From the NCBI RefSeq assembly GCF_000330885.1, contig NC_020059.1, forward strand, positions 3,443,501-3,507,500: a DNA stretch of 64,000 bases, given 5' to 3'. Below are positions 40,258 to 48,959 of the stretch, piece after piece (position 1 is the stretch's first letter; the number at the start of each line of letters is the position of its first letter). The notes below the pieces were generated by a model. It was not told the origin of the DNA. It did no database searches and saw only the letters and a list, made by a program, of their open reading frames with translations. Both the position numbers and the translations under genes were made by a program. The stretch comes from Rhizobium tropici CIAT 899 (lineage in GTDB: Bacteria; Pseudomonadota; Alphaproteobacteria; Rhizobiales; Rhizobiaceae).

Positions 40258-40285
40258 AAAGGGCGGCCTGATGGCCGCCCTTTTC
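40258..40285 (+). terminator. Intrinsic terminator of leuC
   Basis: AAAGGGCGGCC (40258-40268), loop TGAT, GGCCGCCC (40273-40280), then TTTT. Confidence 0.95.
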
Positions 40286-40314
40286 GTTTGTCGGGGGGAA
40301 ATTCGCCGGCTGCT

Positions 40315-41217
40315 CTATTGCTTCGATGTGACGGCTTGTCTCCCGCTGAGCATGGGATTTCCTGCCATCGGACCCTGCTGCGCACGCTGGCTCAGCCAGA
40401 CGCTGGCGAGCACGATGACGATGCCGAACATCTGCATCGGGCTCAGCTGCTGGCCGAGCACGGCCCACCCCAGGATTACCGCCGTCGTCGGGCTGAGGAA
40501 GCCGAGCGGCGAGACCATCGAGGGTTCGAGCCGTGACAGACCCCGAAACCAGAGAATATAGGTAAGTGCTGCGCCGATCAGCCCGAGATAGGCGAAGCCG
40601 AGAATGTTGGCGCCGGTCAGATGCGGCAGCGGCGGCTCAAGCAGCAGGGCCACCGGCAGCAAAAGCACGCCGCCTGCCGTCAGCTGCCATGCTGTAAAGG
40701 TCAGCGGCGAGACATCGGGCCGCCAACGGCGGCTGAGCACGGTTCCGGCTGCCATGGAGAAGGCCCCGCCGATGCCCGCAATAATGCCGATCGGATCGAG
40801 CGTCGCATTCGGCGTCAGGATCAGCAGCGCGACACCACCGATGCCGGCAATCGCCGCAACAATCGAAAGGCTGCGGATCGGCGATCCCAGCAGCAAGCGC
40901 GCCAGCACGATGACGATCAGCGGCTGGACGGCACCGACAGTCGCCGCCACGCCACCGGGGAGCCGATAGGCCGAAATGAACAGCAGCCACCAGAAGACGG
41001 AGAAATTCAGCGCTGCAAGCACCAGCGACTTCAGCCACCAGACTCCATGCGGCAGCCGCCGCACGATGAGGAGCAGCAGCAGGCCGGCGGGCAGTGCGCG
41101 CAACATCGCGACGGTCAATGGATAGCCGGCCGGCAAAAGCTGCGTCGTCACCAAATACGTGCTGCCCCAGATCGCCGGCGCGATGGCGGTGAGCAACAGG
41201 TCGAAATTGCGGTTCAC
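40315..41217 (-). CDS. EamA (DMT) family transporter
   Basis: 300 aa, ten membrane helices in two EamA repeats; the first begins AIAPAIWGSTYLVTTQLLPAG (in parts), the second GGAFSMAAGTVLSRRW. C-terminal GWAVLGQQLSPMQMFGIVIVLASV (in parts) is typical of drug/metabolite exporters. The start is GTG (41215-41217). It is divergent from a MarR regulator across an 83-base region with two matching operators, so it is likely that regulator's target. Confidence 0.9.
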   Translation of the reverse strand: MNRNFDLLLTAIAPAIWGSTYLVTTQLLPAGYPLTVAMLRALPAGLLLLLIVRRLPHGVWWLKSLVLAALNFSVFWWLLFISAYRLPGGVAATVGAVQPLIVIVLARLLLGSPIRSLSIVAAIAGIGGVALLILTPNATLDPIGIIAGIGGAFSMAAGTVLSRRWRPDVSPLTFTAWQLTAGGVLLLPVALLLEPPLPHLTGANILGFAYLGLIGAALTYILWFRGLSRLEPSMVSPLGFLSPTTAVILGWAVLGQQLSPMQMFGIVIVLASVWLSQRAQQGPMAGNPMLSGRQAVTSKQ

Positions 41218-41238
41218 GGTCTTGGCCTCGAAATTTAC

Positions 41239-41276
41239 CTTGACCTCAAGATAATCTGAAATACCTTGACGTCAAG
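41239..41276. promoter_or_regulatory. Two operator repeats between the EamA and MarR genes
   Basis: CTTGACCTCAAG (41239-41250) and CTTGACGTCAAG (41265-41276), both within TACCTTGAC.TCAAGATAA. Their centres are 26 bases apart. The second is a perfect palindrome. They occupy the region where both divergent promoters must lie, as expected for MarR sites. Confidence 0.8.
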
Positions 41277-41300
41277 ATAAATTCATGGCGAGATCTCGTT

Positions 41301-41789
41301 ATGGATCGCATCGACAAAATTCTCGCCCAGTGGCGCCGTGAACGGCCGGACCTCGACACTACGGCGATGGGCCTGTTCGGGCGCCTGCGCAATCTCGCGC
41401 TCCATCTCTCGCGCGAGATGGAGAAGACCTTCGGCCGCTTCGGCCTGAACGCGGCGAACTTCGACATGCTGGCGACCCTGCGCCGCTCGGGCGAGCCCTA
41501 TACGCTCTCCCCCAGCGACCTGATGGAAACGATGATGGTCTCGTCGGGGACGATGACCAATCGCATCGATCAGCTGGAAAGGGCCGGCCTCGTCGCTCGC
41601 AGCCAGAACCCGGATGATGGCCGCAGCTTCCTGATATCCCTGACACCCAAAGGCTTCGAGCTTATCGATGCGGCGGTGACGGCACATGTCGAAACGCAGA
41701 AACGCCTGATCTCCACCCTTTCTGAAGGCGAACGAAAGGCTTTTGACCGGTTGCTGCGCAATTATTTAGCCGACTTCGAATCTGGTTGA
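41301..41789 (+). CDS. MarR family transcriptional regulator
   Basis: 162 aa. Winged helix with FDMLATLRRSGEPYTLSPSDLMETMMVSSGTMTNRIDQLERAGLV (in parts, residues 54-97) and the wing RSQNPDDGRSFLISLTPKG. The dimerisation helices lie at both ends. It probably represses itself and the EamA transporter through the operators at 41239-41276; the ligand is unknown. The last 24 bases overlap the convergent LysR gene. Confidence 0.93.
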   Translation: MDRIDKILAQWRRERPDLDTTAMGLFGRLRNLALHLSREMEKTFGRFGLNAANFDMLATLRRSGEPYTLSPSDLMETMMVSSGTMTNRIDQLERAGLVARSQNPDDGRSFLISLTPKGFELIDAAVTAHVETQKRLISTLSEGERKAFDRLLRNYLADFESG

Positions 41790-42692
41790 TCGCCCCGAAC
41801 GCGATCCAGCGCAGACGTCGCGAATGCAGCCCCTCAGCCAGCGGTGCGCCGGATCCGCATCCATCCGTGGATGCCAGAGCAGCGAGATCGTCACATCGGA
41901 TGTCGGCACCGGCAGCGCGAAACTATGCATGCCGACGCGCAGATTGCCGGTATAGCGCTCCGGTACGCTGACGATCAGGTCGGAGGCGCGCGCCAAGGCC
42001 AGCGCAGCCGAGAAGCTGCCGACAATCGTTGCGATCTGTCGCTTCAGGCCCAACTCTTCCAACACCTCGTCGATCTGCCCTTTCTGAAGGCCGCGCCGTG
42101 ATACCAGAAGATGTTGCCCGGCCGCGTAACGTTCCGGGCTCACCTCTCCTTCACACAACGGATGTCCACTTCGGACCACGCCGATGAAACGATCGCGGAA
42201 CAGCGCCTGCGTTCGCAATTCCGGACCGGTATCGTCACCGACAACACCGGTTTCGAAGTCGATCGTCCCATCGCGCAAAGGCGAGCTGTCCTTGTCCAGC
42301 TTCTGCGTGAAGTAGAGCCGAACGCCAGGCGCCTGCTCGGCAATGCGCGCGATCAGTTCGGCGCCGAAATTCTCCGCGAAACCTTCGCGGGTGCGCAGCG
42401 TGAAAATTCGAGCAAGCTGCTTCAGATCCAAGCTTTCGGCGGGCCGCAAGGCCGCTTCCGCCTCCTGCACAAGCTGACCGACACGCGCGCGCAGCTCCAG
42501 CGCCCGCGGCGTCGGCACGAGCCCCCGCCCCGCCCGAACCAGCAGCGGATCCCCTGTCGTCTCACGCAGTCGCGCAAGCTGCCGGCTCATGGCGGATGGG
42601 CTGAGCCGCAATCGCCGGGCGGCCCGCGCGACACTGCCTTCGGCAAGCAGGATATTCAGGGTGACGAGCAGGTTGAGATCGGGCGTGGACAT
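41766..42692 (-). CDS. LysR family transcriptional regulator
   Basis: 308 aa. HTH with LRLSPSAMSRQLARLRETTGDPLLVR (in parts, residues ~28-53), NodD/NahR-like in style; substrate domain from ~90. It is divergent from an MFS exporter, with an inverted repeat between them, so it is the likely regulator of that gene. Confidence 0.92.
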   Translation of the reverse strand: MSTPDLNLLVTLNILLAEGSVARAARRLRLSPSAMSRQLARLRETTGDPLLVRAGRGLVPTPRALELRARVGQLVQEAEAALRPAESLDLKQLARIFTLRTREGFAENFGAELIARIAEQAPGVRLYFTQKLDKDSSPLRDGTIDFETGVVGDDTGPELRTQALFRDRFIGVVRSGHPLCEGEVSPERYAAGQHLLVSRRGLQKGQIDEVLEELGLKRQIATIVGSFSAALALARASDLIVSVPERYTGNLRVGMHSFALPVPTSDVTISLLWHPRMDADPAHRWLRGCIRDVCAGSRSGRSTRFEVG

Positions 42693-42713
42693 GGCGTGAG
42701 CATAGCACGGTTT

Positions 42714-42734
42714 GTTTAATATATAGCGTTAAAC
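42714..42734. promoter_or_regulatory. LysR-type box between the LysR and MFS genes
   Basis: GTTTAA (42714-42719), 9-base spacer, TTAAAC (42729-42734), of the T-N11-A class. It lies 22 bases before the LysR start. Confidence 0.6.
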
Positions 42735-42820
42735 GCACGAATGAAGTGCAAATGCTGCGCGTTCCGCCATATCGCGTCGAGAGCTACCTTTCTGCCGGAA
42801 GTTTTATTACGTCGCTAGAA

Positions 42821-44275
42821 ATGGAGCTCATGTTGCCGCCAATCATTGAAGATCCTCGCCATACAAAATCAGCCCCCTCGACCCGCTGGGCGCTCGCCAG
42901 CCTCTCGCTTTCCATGCTGATGCCTTCGCTCGGCACCAGCATTGCCAATATCGCTCTGCCGACACTTGCCCAGGCATTCGGCGCCTCCTTCCAGCAGGCG
43001 CAGTGGATCGTGCTTGCCTATCTCCTCGCCATCACCACACTGATCGTCAGCGTCGGAAAGTTAGGCGACATTTTCGGCCGGCGGCGCCTGCTGCTGATCG
43101 GCATAAGCCTCTTCACGCTCGCCTCGCTCTTCTGCGGCGTCGCTCCCACCCTCTGGCTATTGTTCGCCGCCAGAGGTCTGCAAGGCCTCGGTGCCGCCAT
43201 GATGATGGCGCTCGCTGTCGCGATGGTCGGCGAAATAGTGCCGAAAGAGCGGACCGGCAGCGCCATGGGCCTGCTCGGCACGATGTCTGCGATCGGCACT
43301 ACGCTCGGCCCGTCGCTCGGTGGCATCTTGATCGCCAGCTTCGGCTGGGAGACCATCTTCCTGATCAACGTGCCGCTCGGCATTGCGAACGCCCTGCTCG
43401 CCGCCCGCTTCCTGCCAGCGGATCATCCGAATGCAAAAGCCACGCAGAGAGGGCCGGATACGATCGGCACCCTGCTGCTGGCGCTGACGCTTGCCGCCTA
43501 TGCGCTGGCAATGACCATGGGGCGCGGCAGCTTCGGCAGGGTGAATATCGCCCTGCTGCTCGCCACGGCATTGGGAACGGCACTGTTCATGCTTGCACAA
43601 ACAAAAGTGAAATCGCCGCTGCTTCGTCTTTCCATGTTTCGCGATTCGACGCTGACGGCAGGCCTCGCCATGAGCGCATTGGTTTCGACCGTGATGATGG
43701 CGACGCTGGTGGTCGGCCCCTTCTATCTCTCTTCCGCACTCGGTTTCGACGCGGCTGAAGTCGGCGCCATCATGTCGGCGGGTCCACTGGTGGCGGCATT
43801 GATGGGCGTGCCGGCAGGCCGTATCGTCGACCGTTTTGGCACTCACCGCATGACGATCACAGGCCTCGTCGGCATGATAGCCGGCCTCGTCCTGCTCTCG
43901 GCAATGCAAGGCAGGTTCGGAATGGCCGGCTATATCGGGCCGATCGCCGTCGTCACGGCAAACTACGCGGTGTTTCAGGCGGCCAATAACACCATGATCA
44001 TGGCGGACATACAGCCCGAGCAGCGCGGCGTCATATCGGGCATGCTGAACCTATCGCGAAATCTCGGCCTGATCACCGGCGCGTCCGTCATGGGTGCGAT
44101 CTTCACGCTGGGGTCGGGAACGAGCGATATTATCACGGCAAGCCCGCAAGCCATTGCAACAGGCATGCAGATCACCTTCGCAGTTGGCGCCCTGCTCATC
44201 GTCGGAGCACTCGCCGTAGCTATCACAGGCATGGCGCGTTCAAGGCGTGATACCCTTGCGCAAGAGGTTTCGTGA
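42821..44275 (+). CDS. MFS transporter, DHA2 (14-helix) drug exporter-like
   Basis: 484 aa, 14 hydrophobic segments. Motifs: IVLAYLLAITTLIVSVGKLGDIFGRR (in parts; motif A with GKLGDIFGRR) and TLGPSLGGILIASFGWETIFLINVP (in parts; motif C). EmrB/QacA-type. Substrates unknown. The start is uncertain among ATGs at 42746, 42821 and 42830; the residues before 42821 lack membrane or motif character. Confidence 0.88.
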   Translation: MELMLPPIIEDPRHTKSAPSTRWALASLSLSMLMPSLGTSIANIALPTLAQAFGASFQQAQWIVLAYLLAITTLIVSVGKLGDIFGRRRLLLIGISLFTLASLFCGVAPTLWLLFAARGLQGLGAAMMMALAVAMVGEIVPKERTGSAMGLLGTMSAIGTTLGPSLGGILIASFGWETIFLINVPLGIANALLAARFLPADHPNAKATQRGPDTIGTLLLALTLAAYALAMTMGRGSFGRVNIALLLATALGTALFMLAQTKVKSPLLRLSMFRDSTLTAGLAMSALVSTVMMATLVVGPFYLSSALGFDAAEVGAIMSAGPLVAALMGVPAGRIVDRFGTHRMTITGLVGMIAGLVLLSAMQGRFGMAGYIGPIAVVTANYAVFQAANNTMIMADIQPEQRGVISGMLNLSRNLGLITGASVMGAIFTLGSGTSDIITASPQAIATGMQITFAVGALLIVGALAVAITGMARSRRDTLAQEVS

Positions 44276-44317
44276 GAACGAGCCGAGAGGATGGCGGGGG
44301 ATAATCCCGCCCTCCGG

Positions 44318-45214
44318 TCACACCGGTCCGTGGCCGCCGAATTCCGCCGAAACGAAGTCGAGAAAGCTACGGAGCTTCGGCGTGATGCGGCGATCCGGCG
44401 CGTAGAGAACCTGCAGCGGGCGCGTCGGCACGCTATATCCGGGCAAAAGCGGCACCAGCGCTCCCGCTTCCAAGCTCGATTGGATGAGTTCGGAAGACTG
44501 TAGGATAATGCCGAGCCCTGCCAGCGCGGCTTTCAGCAACGCCTCACCATTGTCGATCATCAGCCGGCCGGAGATCGGAACGCTCACATTCCCCTCCGGT
44601 CCTTCAAAATCCCAATGAGTCCTGAGCATTGTATGCGAGAAGATCAGGCACTCATGATTTCGAAGATCATCTGGCGTGGAGGGGGTGCCCTGGGCGCGCA
44701 GATAGCTCGGTGCAGCACAGATCACCAGACGATAGGGACCGAGACGACGGGCGATCAACCCGCTGTCGGCAAGCTCACCGACGCGAAAGACTGCGTCATG
44801 GCCCTCATCGATCAGATCCACCATGCGGTTCGTTAGCGATAGATCGATCGAAACCTCCGGATGCGCATTCAGATATTTGGGAAGCGCTGGCGCGAGCGCA
44901 TGGATACCGAAGGTGACGGGGGCGTTGACCCTCAGCTTCCCGCGTGGCACGGCCCGAGTTTCCGCCGCCAGCGCCTCCGCAGCCTCGACTTCTGCCAGAA
45001 TATTGCGCGAGCGCTCGTAAAACTGGCTGCCGACTTCCGTCAGATGCTGACGACGCGTGGTGCGGTTCAAAAGCCGAACACCAAGATGCTGTTCGAGAAA
45101 TTGCACATGTTTGCCGACGAGCTGCGGCGACATGTTCAATGCCTCTCCCGCGGCACTGAAGGAGCCGAGCTCGACTGCCTTGACGAAAACGTTCATGCCG
45201 GAGAAGCGATCCAT
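44318..45214 (-). CDS. LysR family transcriptional regulator
   Basis: 298 aa starting MDRFSGMNVFVKAVELGSFSAA, HTH near residues 18-37 (EALNMSPQLVGKHVQFLEQHLG), then a substrate domain (APVTFGIHALAPALPKYL). It is of the DsdC/CrgA-like group that often controls an adjacent reductase or exporter. Divergent from the NAD(P)-binding oxidoreductase at 45314. Confidence 0.92.
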   Translation of the reverse strand: MDRFSGMNVFVKAVELGSFSAAGEALNMSPQLVGKHVQFLEQHLGVRLLNRTTRRQHLTEVGSQFYERSRNILAEVEAAEALAAETRAVPRGKLRVNAPVTFGIHALAPALPKYLNAHPEVSIDLSLTNRMVDLIDEGHDAVFRVGELADSGLIARRLGPYRLVICAAPSYLRAQGTPSTPDDLRNHECLIFSHTMLRTHWDFEGPEGNVSVPISGRLMIDNGEALLKAALAGLGIILQSSELIQSSLEAGALVPLLPGYSVPTRPLQVLYAPDRRITPKLRSFLDFVSAEFGGHGPV

Positions 45215-45254
45215 TAGAAACAATCCGTTTCAAGTATTGAGTTATTTAGACCAT

Positions 45255-45274
45255 TTATCCGGATATGGCGATAA
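45255..45274. promoter_or_regulatory. Candidate LysR operator between 44318 and 45314 genes
   Basis: TTATC-N10-GATAA (45255-45259 and 45270-45274) in an AT-rich 99-base gap between divergent genes. Weaker than the sites at 42714 and 58796. Confidence 0.35.
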
Positions 45275-45313
45275 TTTTATATATTTGTCAGTCACAACAA
45301 GGAGCTGATAAAT

Positions 45314-45940
45314 ATGAAAATCGCTGTCATTGGTGTCGGAAATATGGGGGCGGGGCTGGCGCGTCTGCTGACCGGAGCAGGGTTTGACGTGATCATCGGC
45401 CATCGCGATCCCGCAAAGGCAGCAGCCTTTGCAGCCGAACTGGGCGCTGGCATCGAAGCGGGCGGAGTTGCCGCCGCCGTCAAGCTTGCAGATATCGTCA
45501 TACTGGCGCTGCCTTATGGCGCTATCGCGGAAACGCTGAAGGAAGCCGGAAATCTCAAGGGAAAGGTGCTGGTCGATGTCAGCAACCCCGCAACAGCGGA
45601 CTTCCGTGGTCTCGTCATCGGACACTCGAGCTCGGCGGCCGAAGAAATTCAGGCGCTAGCGCCCGAGGCCACGGTGGTGAAGGCGTTCAATACGATTTTC
45701 GCACCGTTGCTGCCCGCCGAGGGACGTAACGGCAAGGTGCTGCAGGTCTTCATTGCCGGAGACGACGAGAAGGCAAAACATGCCGTATCCGACCTTGTCA
45801 AATCCATCGGCTTCGAGCCGGTCAACGCTGGTCCGCTCAGCAATGCCCGTTTCATCGAGCCGATCGGCGAGATGAACATCCACTTCGGCTTCTTTCTCGG
45901 CAAAGGTCCGACGGTGGCACCGGCCTGGGTTCAGCTCTGA
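45314..45940 (+). CDS. NADPH-dependent F420 reductase-like oxidoreductase
   Basis: 208 aa. Rossmann motif VIGVGNMGAGLARLL (residues 4-18), then IIGHRDPAKA for the NADP phosphate, VILALPYGAIAETL, and KVLVDVSNP. F420-dependent NADP reductase family members in bacteria without F420 act on other, mostly unknown substrates. AAGGAG lies 9 bases before the ATG. Divergently paired with a LysR regulator. Confidence 0.87.
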   Translation: MKIAVIGVGNMGAGLARLLTGAGFDVIIGHRDPAKAAAFAAELGAGIEAGGVAAAVKLADIVILALPYGAIAETLKEAGNLKGKVLVDVSNPATADFRGLVIGHSSSAAEEIQALAPEATVVKAFNTIFAPLLPAEGRNGKVLQVFIAGDDEKAKHAVSDLVKSIGFEPVNAGPLSNARFIEPIGEMNIHFGFFLGKGPTVAPAWVQL

Positions 45941-45964
45941 CGACACTCAGGACTCCAGGATGAC

Positions 45965-46000
45965 AAAAGCGGCTCGGAGTCTTCACTCCGAGCCTCTTTG
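45965..46000. terminator. Bidirectional terminator between the F420-type and AKR genes
   Basis: GGCTCGGAGT (45971-45980), loop CTTC, ACTCCGAGCC (45985-45994), with AAAA before and TCTTTG after. Serves both convergent genes. Confidence 0.88.
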
Positions 46001-46023
46001 CATAAACTGATGGCAACCTGCGA

Positions 46024-46854
46024 TCAAAAGCTCGCCGTCAGCGGGTCCGGGCCGATGCGACCGCTGGCCGAATCGAGCTTGGCCATCTCGGCCAGGTCTT
46101 CGCTGTCGAGCTTGAAATCGAAAACGTTGAGGTTTTCCTCGATGCGGCTCGGCGTCACCGATTTCGGGATGACGATCAGGCCGTTGTCGATGTGCCAGCG
46201 GATGATGATCTGTGCGGGGGTGCGGCCATGCTTGGCGGCGACCTTGCCGATCACAGCATTGCCGAGAAGCTTGCCCTGGCCGAGCGGGCTCCAGGATTCG
46301 GTCTTGATGCCGAGTTTGTCGTGAACGGCACGCAGTTCCTTCTGCTGGAAGGTGGGATGCAGCTCGATCTGGTTCAGCACGGGCGTCACGCCGGTCTCGC
46401 CGATGATACGTTCGAGATGCGCGGCGGCAAAATTGGAGACGCCGATCGAACGAGCGCGGCCTTCTTCCTTGAGACGGACGAAAGCCTTCCAGGTGTCGAG
46501 GTAGCGGTTGCGATGCGGCGACGGCCAGTGGATGAGGTAGAGGTCGATATAGTCGGTGCCGAGCCGTTTCAGGCTTTCGTCGAAGGCCTTCAGCGTGGAA
46601 TCGAAGCCCTGTGCCTCATTCCAGAGCTTGGTTGTGAGATAGATGTCCTTGCGGGCAACGCCGGACTGGCGCACGCCTTCGCCAACGCCATCTTCGTTGG
46701 CATAGATGGCTGCGGTATCGATATGGCGATAGCCGGCTTTCAAAGCCGTGCTGACGGCCATCGGCGCGACGTTTTCCGGTGTCTGCCAGACACCGAGGCC
46801 GACCTGCGGAATGGAATTGCCGTCATTGAACGTGATTGTCGGTTGCGTGGTCAC
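46024..46854 (-). CDS. Aldo/keto reductase
   Basis: 276 aa, AKR5-like (2,5-diketo-D-gluconate reductase type). The catalytic tetrad is seen: Asp and Tyr in DTAAIYANED, Lys in TTKLWN, His in LIHWPSP. NADPH site in IPKSVTPSRIEEN. Start is GTG. Reduces aldehydes or ketones; physiological substrate unknown. Confidence 0.93.
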   Translation of the reverse strand: MTTQPTITFNDGNSIPQVGLGVWQTPENVAPMAVSTALKAGYRHIDTAAIYANEDGVGEGVRQSGVARKDIYLTTKLWNEAQGFDSTLKAFDESLKRLGTDYIDLYLIHWPSPHRNRYLDTWKAFVRLKEEGRARSIGVSNFAAAHLERIIGETGVTPVLNQIELHPTFQQKELRAVHDKLGIKTESWSPLGQGKLLGNAVIGKVAAKHGRTPAQIIIRWHIDNGLIVIPKSVTPSRIEENLNVFDFKLDSEDLAEMAKLDSASGRIGPDPLTASF

Positions 46855-47000
46855 GATAAGTCTCCAAAGGATGAGAGGCGGGTCGAGTGAAGGCGAGATT
46901 TAAATTCTAAAAGAAAAGGGGTGGACCAGAATCCGCGCAGGCGCGCCGGTCGAAAACCCATATAGTGGAGAATGTTGGGATTTTAACCCTGATCACCCGC

Positions 47001-47549
47001 TCAGACAACCCGGATGGTGGTTCCCTTACGCAGCAACGGCAGGATGCGGCGCATGTGACCGAGGCTGACCGCGACACACCCGGCCGTCGGCTCGTATCCA
47101 GGCCTGATCAGGTGAAAAAAGATCGCCGAACCTCGCTGGCGCCGGCGCGAACTCACATTCCAGTCCAGCACCAGGCAGATATCGTAAAGGCCATCCTCCC
47201 GCTGCAATTGCTCGTGGCTCGGCTTGAAGGGCGCCTTCACTGGCCTGTTGTAATTGGCATCGTCGGGTTGATCGCACCAGAGCATATCCTTCCGGATGTG
47301 CCGCATCGGCAGGGCCGTCCGCAGGAAGCGGACCCGATCGCCGCGCCTGAAGCCATAGAGTAGCTTCATGCCCGCAATCGGCGTTGCGCCGTCCCCCTCC
47401 CGCTTCAAGATGCTGCGCCCGGACCAGCCGATTGCCGCCGGCACCGTGATGCCCCCCACCTGCACCAATGCCCGGGTTTTCTTACCCGGCGCAGGCCGCA
47501 CGACGATCGTCGATGCGGTCCGCGCCACCTCCGCCCTTATCTTTTGCAT
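47001..47549 (-). CDS. L,D-transpeptidase (YkuD) domain protein
   Basis: 182 aa with no obvious signal peptide. The YkuD active site reads FFHLIRPGYEPTAGCVAVS, with the catalytic cysteine in GCV and a nearby histidine; the usual Ser-x-Gly-Cys is Thr-Ala-Gly-Cys here. The N-terminal region TIVVRPAPGKKTRALVQVGG is the first strand set. I use ATG 47547-47549 (MQKIRAEV), placed just after GGGA. It is divergent from cenR. Lack of an export signal is odd for a peptidoglycan enzyme. Confidence 0.82.
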   Translation of the reverse strand: MQKIRAEVARTASTIVVRPAPGKKTRALVQVGGITVPAAIGWSGRSILKREGDGATPIAGMKLLYGFRRGDRVRFLRTALPMRHIRKDMLWCDQPDDANYNRPVKAPFKPSHEQLQREDGLYDICLVLDWNVSSRRRQRGSAIFFHLIRPGYEPTAGCVAVSLGHMRRILPLLRKGTTIRVV

Positions 47550-47697
47550 TTCCCTCACATGTTTTTGCTTTGCGTGTGATTTCGTTTGAAATCATAGCAG
47601 TTTCAACCAAACGACCAAGCCTGAGCGGCCTCGCGACTTGCCAAAAGTGCAATTTGGCGTAGGACTTAGGAGGAATGAGAACAAGGACCCGAACGGC

Positions 47698-48381
47698 ATG
47701 ACGGCACGCACCATTCTCCTGGTGGATGATGACAACGACCTGCGTGAGATGTTGGTCGAGCAATTATCGCTTTACGAGGAATTCAACGTCCTGCAGGAAG
47801 TGACTGCCGGAAAGGGCGTGCAGACGGCGCGCACCGTGCCCGTCGATCTCCTGATCATGGATGTCGGCCTGCCTGATATGGACGGCCGCGAAGCCGTAAA
47901 GCTGCTGCGCAAGAATGGCTTCAAGCCGCCGATCATCATGCTGACGGGCCACGACACCGATTCCGACACCATTCTGGGCCTTGAAGCCGGCGCCAACGAT
48001 TATGTGACGAAGCCTTTCCGCTTCGCCGTCCTCCTCGCCCGCATCCGCGCGCAATTGCGCCAGCACGAGCAGAGCGAGGATGCGACCTTTACTGTGGGAC
48101 GCTATCTCTTCAAGCCGAGCCAGAAGCTACTGACCACCGAAGACGGACAGAAGATCCGCCTCACGGAAAAGGAAGCCGCCATCATCCGCTATCTCTATCG
48201 CGCCGACCAGAAGGTCGTGACCCGCGATATCCTTCTCGAAGAGGTCTGGGGTTACAATTCCGGCGTGACCACCCATACGCTCGAGACCCACGTCTACCGC
48301 CTTCGCCAGAAGATCGAACGCGATCCCTCCAACGCCGAAATCCTGGTCACGGAAAACGGCGGCTACAAGATCATTCCATAG
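47698..48381 (+). CDS. cenR: Two-component response regulator, CenR type (OmpR family)
   Basis: 227 aa. Receiver domain (3-120) with acidic triad LLVDDDND, phospho-Asp55 in IMDVGLPDMDG, and Lys in YVTKPF; DNA-binding winged helix with HTLETHVYRLRQKIE. The segment EQLSLYEEF and the linker RAQLRQHEQSEDATF match alphaproteobacterial CenR, essential for envelope integrity in Caulobacter. A cognate kinase gene is not adjacent. An 8-codon frame with good purine site overlaps its start (see findings). Confidence 0.85.
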   Translation: MTARTILLVDDDNDLREMLVEQLSLYEEFNVLQEVTAGKGVQTARTVPVDLLIMDVGLPDMDGREAVKLLRKNGFKPPIIMLTGHDTDSDTILGLEAGANDYVTKPFRFAVLLARIRAQLRQHEQSEDATFTVGRYLFKPSQKLLTTEDGQKIRLTEKEAAIIRYLYRADQKVVTRDILLEEVWGYNSGVTTHTLETHVYRLRQKIERDPSNAEILVTENGGYKIIP

Positions 48382-48388
48382 GCGATCG

Positions 48389-48844
48389 ATGGCGCTGAAC
48401 GACGATATTCGACTGCTGTCGCAACTGCCGCTGTTTCATGGTATGGGCGATGAACCGTTGCGGCTGATCGCCTTCGGTGCCGATCGCCGCCACGTGAACG
48501 AAGGCCAGACGCTGTTCCGGGAAAAATCGCCCGCCGAATGCGCCTATGTCATCACGCGCGGCAGTTTCGAGCTCAGCACCATCGATGCGAACGGCCAGAT
48601 ACAGGTGGAAGCGATAGTCCAGGCCGGCACCATGCTTTCGGAGCTGGCGATGGTGACCTTGGTGGAACGGAAATATACGGCTGTCGCCGCCGAAGAGTCC
48701 GACGTGATCCGCATCACGCGCGCCCTCTTTCACCGCTTGATCGAGGAATATCCTGACGCCGGTCTGCTGATCCAGAACCGTATCCGCGAAAACTTCGCCG
48801 CTCTGGCCAGGCAAGCGGCAGCAATGCTCGGCCGCTTTTCCTGA
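48389..48844 (+). CDS. Cyclic-nucleotide-binding domain protein (no DNA-binding domain)
   Basis: 151 aa. One cNMP-binding beta roll (residues ~10-125): LPLFHGMGDEPLRLIAFG, EGQTLFREKSPAECAYVITRGSFEL (in parts), GTMLSELAMV. The phosphate cassette lacks the classical RxA arginine (ELAMVTLVERKYTAVA), so ligand binding is uncertain. No HTH follows. It begins 7 bases after cenR and is probably co-transcribed, so it may serve the same signalling path. The stop overlaps a RIME-like repeat. Confidence 0.87.
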   Translation: MALNDDIRLLSQLPLFHGMGDEPLRLIAFGADRRHVNEGQTLFREKSPAECAYVITRGSFELSTIDANGQIQVEAIVQAGTMLSELAMVTLVERKYTAVAAEESDVIRITRALFHRLIEEYPDAGLLIQNRIRENFAALARQAAAMLGRFS

Positions 48845-48942
48845 AGCAACGCCAGGAAAGTGCGAAGCGTTTTCCGTCCGGAATTGCGTAAATACAAAAG
48901 GATAGAGCGTTTTCGCGATTCAAAGAAAAGCGCAAACGCTCT
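48844..48942. repeat. RIME-like intergenic element, copy C (full form)
   Basis: 99 bases, AAGCAACGCCAGGAAAG, then GCGAAGCG, TTTTCCGTCCGGAATTGCG, and a second palindrome from AGAGCGTTTTCGCG to CGCTCT. It begins at the stop codon of the preceding gene. Confidence 0.8.
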
Positions 48943-48959
48943 GATATCCTCAATCCCTT

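Noticed and set aside
38757..40385. Long antisense frame over leuC
   Set aside because: Shadow of the leuC codon bias; composition rich in Arg, Asp, Gly and His without any motif.
40315..46854. Genomic island
   Set aside because: The genes are accessory in type (transporters, regulators, reductases), but composition looks native and no integrase, tRNA target or direct repeats are visible.
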